DNA of 64,000 nucleotides from DASYXT01 sp035934555 (GTDB lineage Bacteria; Verrucomicrobiota; Verrucomicrobiia; Limisphaerales; UBA8199), in NCBI GenBank assembly GCA_035934555.1, contig DASYXT010000034.1:1-64000 (forward strand), in the 5' to 3' direction. Shown here one piece after another: positions 7,929 through 17,772 of the stretch. How positions within the stretch are numbered: position 1 is the stretch's first letter; each line of letters starts with the position of its first letter. The translations under genes were made by a program, and so were the position numbers. The notes below the pieces were generated by a model. The model was not told where the DNA came from. It saw only the letters and a program-made list of their open reading frames with translations, and did not search any database.

Positions 7929-10900
7929 AATCGGTTGCTCGAAACCACCACGTCGGATATGCAGGCGATCCGGCCGGAGCTGGTTACATCTCCAGGCAGA
8001 GCGACCCACGTGGACGGGTCGAGGGTCGAGTTGACCTCAACCCGGTAGGTAACATTTGGGAGTGCTCCCCAGCAGAGAGTGACGTTGGTGCCGGAAAACT
8101 GAGGCGGCAGCAAGACCCGGTCCGGAGGACCGGCGCCTGCAACCACGACCTCGATCGAATTAGCCGTGGTGCCAAGCTGCAATGTCACCACGTTTGATGG
8201 GTAGAGGAAATTCGAGAAGGCGCCGCTGAGCGAGCCGGCGGTTAGCACGGTGAACGAATCGTTGGTGGTCGGAACGTAGTTGTTGGCCAGATTGATGCTG
8301 AGGGCTCCATTGATCGCAACGGGGCCGCTTACCTGAAGTTGGCCGTAATTGGTGGCGGGAACAGTGCCGGCGATAGCGCAATTGAGGATCGCATTCGATG
8401 AGGAAGCATAACCGCCACCGCTGGCGAAAAGAACGCCGCGCTGAATGTCCACGATGCCGTAGTTGGTGAAGGGTATGACAAATGTGAGGGTGCCGGCACT
8501 GGCCGTTTTGCGGAACGTTCCCGCATTGTCAAAGCGCGGCGCCCCGCCGCCGGATAGGATCAGGGATGCGTTTTGAGAATTGAACAACGCGCCTGGCCGA
8601 TTGGTGATCACGCCGCCGAACATTGTGAGGGAGCCCGCCCCGGTCCAAGTCGTGACTCCCCCATTTTCGAGTGTGCGCGAGGTGAGGGTGATAAAGGAGG
8701 GGTCGTTGATGCTGAGGGTCGCGCCCGCGGGGATGACGGTTCGGCCCGTGCCGCTCATGCCACCACCAGTCCAGGTCATGGCGCTGCCGACGGTGACCAC
8801 ATCGCTGCCGCCCAGGGACCCGCTGCTTAAATTGATCAGCGACGGTGAAACCGGGCCTGTGCCGTCGAAATTCACCGTGCCGCCGGAGATGGTCAGCACG
8901 TTGTTGGTGCAAACGTAATACCCATTAAGCTCCGCCGAACCGTTCCCGAAGATATTACTGCCCGTCACGTTCACAACGCCGCTGAAGGTCGCGTTGCCGC
9001 TGTTTACGCCCAGGGCTCCGCCGCCGGTGATAGCCGAACCGGGGCTCGAAGTGAAGGCCGGTCCGCTAAAACTAATCGCCGCTCCCGCCGGTACGGAAAT
9101 GAAACCCGTATTCAGGCCGCCGCCTTCCAGCACCAGCGTGCCCGCTTGGATCCCAAGGACGTTGAAGTTATTGAAAGTTACGTCGAACGTGGTTGTACCG
9201 CCACCGGGCGTGGTGAGTGTGCCGGCATTATCAAAACGCGGAGCGCCACCGCCGGGAAATATGGACGTGGGACTTTGCACTTGGAACAGCGCCCCGGGTT
9301 CGTTAGTAATCACTCCGTCGCTCATATTCAGGCTCGCACCGGACCAGGTCGTGGTGCCAGCGTTGTCCAAGGTACGCGTGGCAAGGTTTATAAATGAAGG
9401 GTTGTTGATGCTGAGGCTTGCTCCCGGCGGAATCAGCGTTCGGCCCGTGCCGCTCATGGCGCCGCCTGACCAAGTCATGGTGCTGCCGGCCATGACGAGA
9501 TCGCTGCCACCCAGCGAACCGCTGCTCAGGTTGATTACCGAAGGGGAGACCAGGCCGATGCCGTCGAAATTGACCGAGCCGCCGGAAATGGTGAGGGAGT
9601 TGTTGGTGCAAACGTAGTAGCCATTAAGCTCCGTCGAACCGCCACTGAAGATATTGCTCCCCGCCAGGTTCACAACACCACTGAGCGTTGGCGTGCCGCT
9701 GCTGACGATCAGCGTGCCGCCGCCGGACATCGTGGAACCGCCGCTGGAGATGAAGGTCCCACCCCCAAAATTGATCGTGGTTCCGGCAGGCACGGAGATG
9801 GTCCCGGTGTTATTGCCGCCGCCCTGCAGCAGGAGCGTGCCCCCTTGAATCGCGAGCGTGTTGAAATTATTCAGCGCTGGCCCCAGAGTGGTCGTGCCGC
9901 TAACGGGCGTGTTGAACGTCCCTGCATTATCAACGCGCGGAAAACCACCGCTCCATTGGACGGCGGTGGGACTTTGCACCTGAAACAGGGCCCCGGGCTC
10001 GTTTGTAATCACTCCGTCGCTCATGTTCATATTCGCGCCGGACCACGTCACGGTGCCGGCGTTGTCGAGCGTGCGCGTGGTCAGGGTGATAAAGGACGGG
10101 TTGCTGATGGTGAGCGTTACCCCTGGTGGAATAAACGTCCGGCCAGTCCCGACCATAGCTCCGCCGGTCCAACTCATGGCGCTCAGGGCCGTTACGTTCT
10201 GCGCACCACCCAAGGCGCCACCACTTAGACTGATAGTGGCCGGGGAGACCACACCCGTCCCATCAAAACTGGCGCTGCCCCCGGAGATCACCATCGCATT
10301 GTTCGTGCAGATGTAATTGCCCGTAAAATCAACAGTGCCGCTTGGGCCAAAGATATTGCTGCCGGAAACATTGACTACTCCACCGAGCGTAGCCATGCCT
10401 CCGCTGACGATGAATTGGCCGTCGCCAGCAATGCTCGAAGCCGTGCTCGAGGTGAAGGTGCCGATGCCTAGGTTGAGGGCGGCGCCCGCCAGCACGGCAA
10501 ACGCGCCATTGTTGAGGCCGCCAGCGTTTAGATAGAGCGTGCCATTTTGAATCTCTGCCGTACCATAATTATTGAACGGCACCAAAAACGTCAGGGTCCC
10601 CGCGCCGGCCGCGCTGACCGTCCCAGCATTGTCGAAGCGCGCGATGCCACCGAAGAAATTCACATCGGAAGCGTTGGCCACGACGACCGCCCCGGGCCGG
10701 TTCGTGAAGACGCCGCTCATATCGAGGGGCACGGGGGTGTTCCACAAAACCGTGCCCGCGTTGTCCAGCGTGCGGGCCAGGGTCACCGAGGGAACCGTAG
10801 GCAGGCTGGCCAGGTTCAGTGTCGCCCCCGGAGCGATGATGGTCCGCCCGCTGCCGCTCATGGTGCCGTTGAGCCAGTAGCACGTGCCGCCGATGGTCAA

Positions 10901-11884
10901 CGTGCCGGTGCCGGTCAGCGTCGGATTGGCACCGAGATTGCCCAGCCAAAAATCAGTCAGCGAGGCATCGCTATTCAACGTGACGGTAACACCGGTGAGG
11001 ATGCGGACGGTGTCATTGGACCCGGGGACGAGGCTTGGCGTCCAGTTCGTTGCGACGTTCCAATCCCCGTCCGTCGCGCTGGCCCAATCAAAGGAAATGG
11101 GCTGGAAACGCGCGAACAAGGTTTTGTTATTGGTCATCGTCAAGGTGATGGAATTGCTCCGCGTCAGGACGTCGCCCGTCCAGGCGTGAAAGGGGAACGC
11201 GGCGGAGTCAATGGCGGTCAAGGAGACGACCTGGCCGTTGGTGTAAGACGGTTGGTTGGGGGCGAGAATGACCGTTCCGCCATCGGTAGTCAGCGAAATG
11301 TGGTAAAGGGCGGAGGCGGCGTTGGTTGGATTGGTGCCGTCGAGGAATTCCTGGAGATTCGACACGCCGTCGCCGTCGAAGTCGCCCAAAGGATTCTGAT
11401 TGAGATTGCCGAAGTATTGCAGTTGCCAGGAATCCGGCATGCCGCACCCGCGCGAGTCAATGTACAGATTGGCCAGTGTGCTGGCGGTTGAGCCGACCGA
11501 GTTCGAAACAGCTACCCAGTATACTCCTTCATTGCTCGAACTGACGTTGGTGAGCAATAGCGAGTCGGCAGTAGCTGCGGGAATTGGGGAGCTAATGAAG
11601 AACCACTGGTAGGAAACGCCCGATGTATCGGCGACACTGACCGAAAAGGACGCTGCGCCGCCCGGGATGACGACTTGCATCAGCGGTTGGCCGACGATTT
11701 GCGGCGGGGCGAGCGACTCTGTGGCCTGCGCCAGGAGGTTCCCGTTGCGATCGAAATAGAACTCAGAATCTTGAGCGCAAAGCGACACTGCGGCTACGCA
11801 TAGAGAAGTCGCCACACTCCATGAAGGCAGGCCCGGAGCCCAAAGCCGAAATCTCGCGAGGGAGCGGTTAAATTTTTTCGACAT
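7904..11884 (-). CDS. Giant secreted beta-strand-repeat surface protein
   Basis: 1326 residues from the ATG at 11884 (MSKKFNRS...), which gives a long signal peptide ending near 'SLCAQ'; an ATG six codons earlier (11902) is possible. In order: Ig-like domain (about 60-140), a calcium-binding style 'DFDGDGVSNLQEFLDGT' segment near 165, a bacterial repeat module 'GGTVILAP...FHAWTGD', then four tandem ~233-aa beta-helical units ('TLDNAGT.TW', 'GVITNEPGALF', 'RFDNAGT', 'LNGYYVCTNN.LTISGG'), and a C-terminal 'YRVEVNSTLDPSTWV...NRFYRIVILP' segment. No autotransporter beta-barrel or sorting signal is seen. It resembles autotransporter passenger-type adhesins. It starts 32 bp after the RHS gene ends, so the two are probably one transcript. 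Adhesion is inference. Confidence 0.75.
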   Translation of the reverse strand: MSKKFNRSLARFRLWAPGLPSWSVATSLCVAAVSLCAQDSEFYFDRNGNLLAQATESLAPPQIVGQPLMQVVIPGGAASFSVSVADTSGVSYQWFFISSPIPAATADSLLLTNVSSSNEGVYWVAVSNSVGSTASTLANLYIDSRGCGMPDSWQLQYFGNLNQNPLGDFDGDGVSNLQEFLDGTNPTNAASALYHISLTTDGGTVILAPNQPSYTNGQVVSLTAIDSAAFPFHAWTGDVLTRSNSITLTMTNNKTLFARFQPISFDWASATDGDWNVATNWTPSLVPGSNDTVRILTGVTVTLNSDASLTDFWLGNLGANPTLTGTGTLTIGGTCYWLNGTMSGSGRTIIAPGATLNLASLPTVPSVTLARTLDNAGTVLWNTPVPLDMSGVFTNRPGAVVVANASDVNFFGGIARFDNAGTVSAAGAGTLTFLVPFNNYGTAEIQNGTLYLNAGGLNNGAFAVLAGAALNLGIGTFTSSTASSIAGDGQFIVSGGMATLGGVVNVSGSNIFGPSGTVDFTGNYICTNNAMVISGGSASFDGTGVVSPATISLSGGALGGAQNVTALSAMSWTGGAMVGTGRTFIPPGVTLTISNPSFITLTTRTLDNAGTVTWSGANMNMSDGVITNEPGALFQVQSPTAVQWSGGFPRVDNAGTFNTPVSGTTTLGPALNNFNTLAIQGGTLLLQGGGNNTGTISVPAGTTINFGGGTFISSGGSTMSGGGTLIVSSGTPTLSGVVNLAGSNIFSGGSTELNGYYVCTNNSLTISGGSVNFDGIGLVSPSVINLSSGSLGGSDLVMAGSTMTWSGGAMSGTGRTLIPPGASLSINNPSFINLATRTLDNAGTTTWSGASLNMSDGVITNEPGALFQVQSPTSIFPGGGAPRFDNAGTLTTPGGGTTTFDVTFNNFNVLGIQAGTLVLEGGGLNTGFISVPAGAAISFSGPAFTSSPGSAITGGGALGVNSGNATFSGVVNVTGSNIFGNGSAELNGYYVCTNNVLTISGGTVNFDGTGPVSPSLINLSSGSLGGSDVVTVGSAMTWTGGGMSGTGRTVIPAGATLSINDPSFITLTSRTLENGGVTTWTGAGSLTMFGGVITNRPGALFNSQNASLILSGGGAPRFDNAGTFRKTASAGTLTFVIPFTNYGIVDIQRGVLFASGGGYASSSNAILNCAIAGTVPATNYGQLQVSGPVAINGALSINLANNYVPTTNDSFTVLTAGSLSGAFSNFLYPSNVVTLQLGTTANSIEVVVAGAGPPDRVLLPPQFSGTNVTLCWGALPNVTYRVEVNSTLDPSTWVALPGDVTSSGRIACISDVVVSSNRFYRIVILP
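8400..10800. repeat. Four ~700-bp in-frame tandem repeats
   Basis: The same text recurs at 10720, 10024, 9325 and 8623 (ends of the blocks encoding the Met/Asp before 'GVxTNxPGA'), giving periods of 696, 699 and 702 bp, i.e. 232, 233 and 234 codons. The middle units are most alike at the DNA level ('CACTCCGTCGCTCAT' identical at 9311 and 10010); the outer two are more diverged. All periods are multiples of three, so the array lengthens the protein without shifting frame. Confidence 0.85.
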
Positions 11885-11916
11885 ATTTGTGCGCAGGCCC
11901 ATTCTGCTCCTGACCG

Positions 11917-14900
11917 CTAAAACAACTTGTTGGCATTGAACCCGTTTAACCAGGACGAGAGCAACTCTTTGGCGCTGGTGATGTCAATTCCCAGAGTTTC
12001 AGACAACTCGAGAGCGACCGAATTAAAAGCATCGACCATGTCGACTAGAAAGTCATTCGGAACGACGTACAATTCCTTAAGGCGGACGACTGCGTTCACT
12101 CCCGATGCAAGTGTGTCGCTTGTCGGTGCGAGGCTCTCCACGTCCTGGAAATATTGCTGCGACTGGCGCAACGCCTCAGGGATCCTTTCTGCAATGGCCT
12201 GAACGCGTCCTGCCACGGACGAGCACACGCTGGACACCTGGTTGACTACCGGCTGCACTCGATTTGCGACCAGACCAAAATCTTGCTCCAACTCCTCAAA
12301 CGCATTGGGATCCCGCGCCTCGATAACGGCCAAGTCAACGGCGAGGGTGGTGAATCCCAAGCCAACATTGCCGGCAAGACCCAGCGCGTCCGCCTTGTCC
12401 ACCGGTTGATTGCCGATGTAGGCATACAGGTTCGGACCCTGTTGAATCTCGGCGTTAGGGAGCGGATCCCGGGAGAGCCAGCGCCCGAGGTCGGGGTCGT
12501 AGGCGCGAAAGTGAGTTAACGCCAGGTTGGCCTCCGGTGACCAGAACATGCCGGCGAACCCGAAATCCGCGCCGACATCCCCGCTCACTTTGGTCCGGCG
12601 ACCAAAGGGATCGTACGCATACCGCGCCCGCACGTTGCCCGTGCCATCGGTCAGTTCACGGACAGAACCCAGGTGATCGCGCGTGTAATAATATACGCCG
12701 GCATTGGTGCCCGTTTCCAGCGCGACGCCCTGCGGATAGAAGCGTTTGGTGATATTGGTCCCGGACATGTCCCGTTCCTCGCTAATGCGGTTATGGCTCC
12801 AGATCAAGCGCCGGAAGGATATTTGGGAACCGTTTTGGAATTGGCGAACAGACGCCAGGCGGCTCACGCCGTCGTAGGCAAACTCAGTTCGCAGGTTGCC
12901 CTGATTCACGGCCGTGAGGCGGTTTTGGGCGTCCCATTCGTTGGTGCGTGAATTGAATACGGCATTTGCCGTGGTGCTGAGTTGGTTTAAGGCGTTGTAA
13001 CTGGCTGTCGCCGTCGTGCCTCCGACAAGTTCTGTCAAACGATTTCCAGCGGGGTCATAATTGTAACCAAAGGCATTAACGAGCACGCCTGAATTGGTAA
13101 CCGCTGCGGAAAGGAGCTGGTTGGCCGCATCATAAGCAAAGCTGAAGAGGGATGGCGATTGCGATCCGGCTTGTTGCGACCAGTCCGTAATCTGCCGTCT
13201 GGCAATGTCGTGACTGTAGCTGAACTGGGAAATGGGAGTCGCTCCTATTGCGTTGGAGATTTGCTGGAACACAAAATCCTGAAGATTATTCCCGTACCCG
13301 ACGGTGGTCGACTGCCCGTTGGGATAGATTTCGGAGACCACCCGACGTGAGCTGCCGTCGTAGCTATAAGTGAACGCCCCCAGCTCGTTGGATACGCCGG
13401 TAATCCGACCGGCTGGGTCAAAAGTCCGGGCGGAGATAACTCCGTCCATAGTCTCCTGCACCGGCCGGCCCAGACTATCATAGGTATAGGTGGTGGTTTC
13501 GTTGGGGAGCGGCCCGATTGTGCTCGCCAACTCACCGGCGCCCAACGCGGGTGGCGATGAAATCGGAATGTAAGAGTAAGTCCTGGTGCCGATTCCATCA
13601 GTAATCGAGGAGATCCGAGGATAATCCGGGTCGTACCGGAACGACACGCAGGGTGTCGCAACCGCGACATTGACGTAACTGATGGATCTGAGCGTCTCGT
13701 CAATATTGTACGCAAAAACGGTGGATTGGTGCCGTTCATCAGTCGTTTGTCGCAGGCGGCTGGTGGTGTTTTCATAAACATAACGTACCTGTGAGCCATC
13801 ATTATACTGCTTGAGCGTGCGCCTTCCCTGTACGTCGGTAACCCAGGAAGTCGTGCGTCCCATCGGGTCGGTGATACTCTTGAGGTCGCCGCAACGACAC
13901 CAATCCAATAGCGTCATGCGTCCAAGAGGATCGGTGCTGGAGGTCATTTGGCGCATGCTGTCGTGGGCGAAGGACGTCACGCGCCCGGCCCGATCCCGGA
14001 ATGCGCTGCGATCCAAGCGATCGTACAAATACTGGTTGAAGGTAGAATCCGGAAACGTGGTACGGGTAAGGCGATTCAAGTTGTCATAGTCGAACGTCAG
14101 AGTGTAACCGCTCACATCTGTTATGGTTCTGACTCTGCCGGAGGCGTCGTAAGTCATCACGGTAAGGTCGTTGGGACCTGGCAAGGGTCCGTCCACAGCT
14201 ACCAAATATCCATTCGCGTCGTAGGTGAGGGTAGTGGTTTCGTTTCTGGGATTCGTCGCGGTGATCATTTGGCCACGCGCATTGTAGGCAAAAGTAGTTG
14301 TCTGGCCGGCCGCGTCGGTTGCAGTGAGCGGCCGGTGCTGCGAGTTGTAGCTAATTCTCGCGAGCAGTTCATTTTGGCCCAGCCGGGTTTGACGCACCTC
14401 GAGCAAATCAATGCCGTTGGTATCGTAAATGTAAGTAAGTGTTCGCCCGAGCGGATCAATGGAGTTGGTTGGATGACCGAAGGGATTATATCCGTAGGTG
14501 TAAAGCTGGGTGGAACCATCATCCAGCACGCGGCCCAGGTGAGCCGGGCGTGTGCTGGTGCCGATAATAATTGGGGCGACCACGCTTTGGCCGGGGTAAT
14601 CATACCAAACGCGCCCTTCCAGGGGCGCTTTGCTGCTCTCGAGGGCCCCCGAGGTTAAGGCCAGGTTTTCGGTGTGCAGCCAATGAAACAACCGGGCTTT
14701 CGAGTAATCCCCGTAGCCCAGCGCGCAGGCGGTGCGGTTCCAATAGAACGTGTTCCGGTAGCCAAGCAAATCATTCGCGAGGTTCACACCGACGGGCAGG
14801 GTCGTGACCGGGTCGGAGAACGGGATGTTGACCGTCTGATTGTATTCGACACGCTCCCGGCTGGCGTCAGGATAGGTTATCTCGAGGGCGCGCGTGTTGC

Positions 14901-17100
14901 CAGAGTCCTGGACCGAGAAACCGGTGGTGCCATAGGGTGTGGTTAGTGAAACGATCAAATCGTGTGAGACGGGATTTGATACACAAAAAGACGTGGCGGC
15001 GTTGGTAGGACATACAGCACAAACAACCGGGAGAGAATTGGTTTGGAGGAAGTAGCCGAATCGGGAAGACAGCCCAATGACATCCGTGATACTTTGAAGG
15101 AAAGTGTTGGTGGTGGGGACCGCGTCAATGTGTGGCTGCGGGCAATCATCATAATTAGTGTATGACCAGGCCACGTTCAGGGTCACATAGTCGAGGGTGG
15201 CGAATCTGCCGAACGGGTCGGTTACCATCGTCACCTTGTAAATATCGCTGGGCAGTCCGTAGGTCAGGGTGGTGACCTGTCCGATGGCATCGGTGAGGGC
15301 CACGATTCGGAGATTGCCGTCATAGGTCAGGGTCACGGCGTTGCCTTGCGGGTCCACCATCTGCGTCAAGAAGACGTTTCGCGCGGCTCCGATCGAACCG
15401 TCCGGCTGGCCATAGACCAACTTGGAGCCGTCGCCAAAAAGCAGCTCGTAGCTCGCCGGGCCAGTCCGCTTGAGTAGCGTCTGGTCATATTGTTCTGGAG
15501 CGAAAGTCTGCTGGGTGGGATCGAAGCCGGTGAACACGCGCTGGCCACCCCCGTCCATGTAAATCGTCACATCGGCCAACAGGTTTGAGGGATTGTCTGT
15601 GACGTAGGAAATCCAATCGCACGTCCATTTGGGACCGAAGTTTGAGTAGGTGAAATTGGCCGGCTGGAAGGAGTCCCGGTGATTGTAGCGAAGAGTGAAA
15701 CGGACGGGCGGGCCGACGGGCGGCGCGTAGCCAAGGGGCTCGTCTTTCAGGCTGAGATTGACGGTCATCAAGTGAACCGCCGGGACCGCCATACCCCGGC
15801 AAGTGCCACCGGACGTGCTGAGGTCTCGTTTGGTGATGATACGGTCATCGTTGCCGGAGGTTTGCCCCTTGCCCCAAACCGTCGCGCCCTCGATTTCGTT
15901 CACCGCGCGCCAACCTTTGGGCAACGGTCCCGGAGGCACCAGAAAGTAGCCGCTGGTTTCCGCTTCCAGCGCGTCTGCTGTTGCCCAGGTTTCATTGCCA
16001 AAAGTCGGGTCCTGCAACTGATAAAGGTCGCCCGTCCTTTTCACCAGCGCCGCATAGTGGCCCACTTTCCAATGCACGACGGAGGGGGTCAGGAAATCTG
16101 CGCCTTTATCCCGGTGCGCCATCTGATAATTGAGGCCGATTTTCCGGGAGAGTTCCGCCACTTGCGGCAGCGAACAACCTTTCTGCGTCGAGGCAGTATT
16201 GACGATTTCCTTGTCGCCAGAGCCATGGAGTTTAAGCGCGAGGCGGAGGCTTCGCAACGCCAGCGGCCCGCAACGGAAGGCAATCTCCGGCCGGTTTTTC
16301 ATCGTCCACAAGGCCTCACGGGCTGCGGTCACGCGCTGGCCGGCGGGTCCGCTGAGCGCGCGGTTTTCGACGGAATTGAGTAACGCCTCGATTTCATCCA
16401 TGCGTCCGAGGCGGGCCTTCATGGTGATGAGTTCGGCCAGCGCCTTTTCCGCCAGCGCATGCGCTCGGGTGTCGCTCGCGTCTTTGGCCAGGGCCCAGGC
16501 CCCGGCCCAGGCGTCAATTGCCAGCGAATAATGAGCGCTGTTGTAGTATTCCAAGCCGAGGTCGGTCAGCAATGCCGCCGTCCACGGCGAGCCCGGATGC
16601 CGGTCGAGAAACCCGGTGAGGCTGCTAAAATCGTCCGGGCCGGTCCGCCTGGAATAGCCCGCCAGCGCGGCAGCCAGCGCGGCGTTATCAGCCGCGCTGG
16701 GCTCACCGCCGACGGGGACGAGCGGCTCTTGGAAGATATGGGCTTGAAAGATTTCCTGCGCGGTCGGGTTCGCGGACAGGGCCAGTCTCGCCTCGGGTGG
16801 CTCGACCTTGGGGACAGTCCGATTGGGGCGAGGCGAGCGTTGAGCCTGCTGAGCGCCCTTTTCTTCGAGAGCGCTTGTGCTGCCGCCATTGTTAACCTCG
16901 CCGCGGCCGCCTTCCGGCAATACCACCCAAACCGCGGCTGCAAATATGCCGACAGCTGTGACCAAAGACCTTGCGAGGGTGCTGAACCTAGAGGAAGGAC
17001 GTTTCAGGAATGCACTTACAGGCAAATGATCCCCGGAACAGGCGCCTTCCGCGGGCCGACCGTGGTTTACCGCGCAAAAATTCAACTTTTCCAAACGCAT
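11917..17100 (-). CDS. RHS/YD-repeat protein with N-terminal C39-like peptidase domain
   Basis: 1727 residues. A signal anchor near residues 40-62 is followed by a helical TPR-like region and a papain-like C39 peptidase domain with a complete candidate triad: Cys277 in 'RCGPLAL', His348 in 'GHYAAL' and Asp364 in 'LQDPTF'. A DUF6531-like region and many YD repeats (about 540-1480) form the RHS shell, then the core 'YYTRDHLGSVRELTD...YDPFGRR...GRWLSRDP' and 'NLYAYIGNQP'. The usual D-P-x-G-L that ends RHS shells and supports self-cleavage reads D-A-L-G-L here (residues 1571-1575). A 152-aa helical tail follows, in the place of a toxin tip, matching no toxin I know. The next gene is not an obvious immunity protein. 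Role could be secreted effector, wall-associated protein or processed adhesin. Confidence 0.8.
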   Translation of the reverse strand: MRLEKLNFCAVNHGRPAEGACSGDHLPVSAFLKRPSSRFSTLARSLVTAVGIFAAAVWVVLPEGGRGEVNNGGSTSALEEKGAQQAQRSPRPNRTVPKVEPPEARLALSANPTAQEIFQAHIFQEPLVPVGGEPSAADNAALAAALAGYSRRTGPDDFSSLTGFLDRHPGSPWTAALLTDLGLEYYNSAHYSLAIDAWAGAWALAKDASDTRAHALAEKALAELITMKARLGRMDEIEALLNSVENRALSGPAGQRVTAAREALWTMKNRPEIAFRCGPLALRSLRLALKLHGSGDKEIVNTASTQKGCSLPQVAELSRKIGLNYQMAHRDKGADFLTPSVVHWKVGHYAALVKRTGDLYQLQDPTFGNETWATADALEAETSGYFLVPPGPLPKGWRAVNEIEGATVWGKGQTSGNDDRIITKRDLSTSGGTCRGMAVPAVHLMTVNLSLKDEPLGYAPPVGPPVRFTLRYNHRDSFQPANFTYSNFGPKWTCDWISYVTDNPSNLLADVTIYMDGGGQRVFTGFDPTQQTFAPEQYDQTLLKRTGPASYELLFGDGSKLVYGQPDGSIGAARNVFLTQMVDPQGNAVTLTYDGNLRIVALTDAIGQVTTLTYGLPSDIYKVTMVTDPFGRFATLDYVTLNVAWSYTNYDDCPQPHIDAVPTTNTFLQSITDVIGLSSRFGYFLQTNSLPVVCAVCPTNAATSFCVSNPVSHDLIVSLTTPYGTTGFSVQDSGNTRALEITYPDASRERVEYNQTVNIPFSDPVTTLPVGVNLANDLLGYRNTFYWNRTACALGYGDYSKARLFHWLHTENLALTSGALESSKAPLEGRVWYDYPGQSVVAPIIIGTSTRPAHLGRVLDDGSTQLYTYGYNPFGHPTNSIDPLGRTLTYIYDTNGIDLLEVRQTRLGQNELLARISYNSQHRPLTATDAAGQTTTFAYNARGQMITATNPRNETTTLTYDANGYLVAVDGPLPGPNDLTVMTYDASGRVRTITDVSGYTLTFDYDNLNRLTRTTFPDSTFNQYLYDRLDRSAFRDRAGRVTSFAHDSMRQMTSSTDPLGRMTLLDWCRCGDLKSITDPMGRTTSWVTDVQGRRTLKQYNDGSQVRYVYENTTSRLRQTTDERHQSTVFAYNIDETLRSISYVNVAVATPCVSFRYDPDYPRISSITDGIGTRTYSYIPISSPPALGAGELASTIGPLPNETTTYTYDSLGRPVQETMDGVISARTFDPAGRITGVSNELGAFTYSYDGSSRRVVSEIYPNGQSTTVGYGNNLQDFVFQQISNAIGATPISQFSYSHDIARRQITDWSQQAGSQSPSLFSFAYDAANQLLSAAVTNSGVLVNAFGYNYDPAGNRLTELVGGTTATASYNALNQLSTTANAVFNSRTNEWDAQNRLTAVNQGNLRTEFAYDGVSRLASVRQFQNGSQISFRRLIWSHNRISEERDMSGTNITKRFYPQGVALETGTNAGVYYYTRDHLGSVRELTDGTGNVRARYAYDPFGRRTKVSGDVGADFGFAGMFWSPEANLALTHFRAYDPDLGRWLSRDPLPNAEIQQGPNLYAYIGNQPVDKADALGLAGNVGLGFTTLAVDLAVIEARDPNAFEELEQDFGLVANRVQPVVNQVSSVCSSVAGRVQAIAERIPEALRQSQQYFQDVESLAPTSDTLASGVNAVVRLKELYVVPNDFLVDMVDAFNSVALELSETLGIDITSAKELLSSWLNGFNANKLF

Positions 17101-17207
17101 ATATGTGGTTCCTCACACATAAACGAGATCCTTTGCCGGAAAGTGCCAAAATGCTTTCGGGCGACACCAACATAAAAGCCGCGCCCCTTCTTTAAAGAAC
17201 CGCTATT

Positions 17208-17648
17208 CTAATTCACCCGCTGCCAAATCTCCTCAATCTTCATTCCATCAGAAAGTTTTCCGGACTGAAATAGCTTGTCGCCCTCGACTCGGATGGCAAA
17301 CACCTGCTCCTTGCCCAAATAAATTTTCATACCCGCGGGGAGAAAAAACTCAACGGTCTCGGTATAGCTGCCGCCTTGCAAACGGTAGGAGCCACCCATC
17401 GAGCGGGAAATGAGCTTCGTCTCCGAATCGTAGATGACCCAAATGAAGTGGTCTGCCGTGAGCATCTTGATGTGCGGCGCCTGATTCGAAACATCGGAGA
17501 ACTTCTTTGCATCTCCATACCTGGTGGAGACGAGCTGCCAGGTTCCAAGATGGCTGGCTGCGTCCTTTTGCGGCTTTTCTACGCCAGGCAAAGCTGCTGT
17601 GAGGGCGAGGGCCATGACTGTTCCAAAGGTCAGTAATGTCTTCTTCAT
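17208..17648 (-). CDS. Secreted lipocalin-like protein
   Basis: 146 residues with signal peptide MKKTLLTFGTVMALALTA, then 'HLGTWQLVSTRYGD', a typical opening of small lipocalin-like (DUF4488-type) domains in which a beta-barrel carries 'GTW.LVS', 'ADHFIWVIYD' and 'GGSYRLQGGSYTETVEF' strands. Such proteins are periplasmic or lipid-binding, mostly uncharacterised. It ends 107 bp upstream of the RHS gene on the same strand, so it may head that transcript, but the gap is large enough for a separate promoter. Confidence 0.6.
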   Translation of the reverse strand: MKKTLLTFGTVMALALTAALPGVEKPQKDAASHLGTWQLVSTRYGDAKKFSDVSNQAPHIKMLTADHFIWVIYDSETKLISRSMGGSYRLQGGSYTETVEFFLPAGMKIYLGKEQVFAIRVEGDKLFQSGKLSDGMKIEEIWQRVN

Positions 17649-17772
17649 GCGGTGTGTCTTTGTTGGGTTTCATCTACAGAAACGCTATTTCGCGCAAGAA
17701 AGTGCCAGGAAAGTTTTCCGCAGTTTTTACCAACCCTGCAATTCGCCGGCAGGGATGCCGGCGCTCCCAGGG

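Noticed and set aside
8400..10800. CRISPR-like regular repeats
   Set aside because: Units are ~700 bp, coding and multiples of three; there are no short direct repeats with unique spacers anywhere in the window.
10547..11491. Long open frame (314 codons) on the plus strand
   Set aside because: It is the complement of the repeat-rich surface protein gene; composition is Arg/Gly/Pro rich without any domain or start signal.
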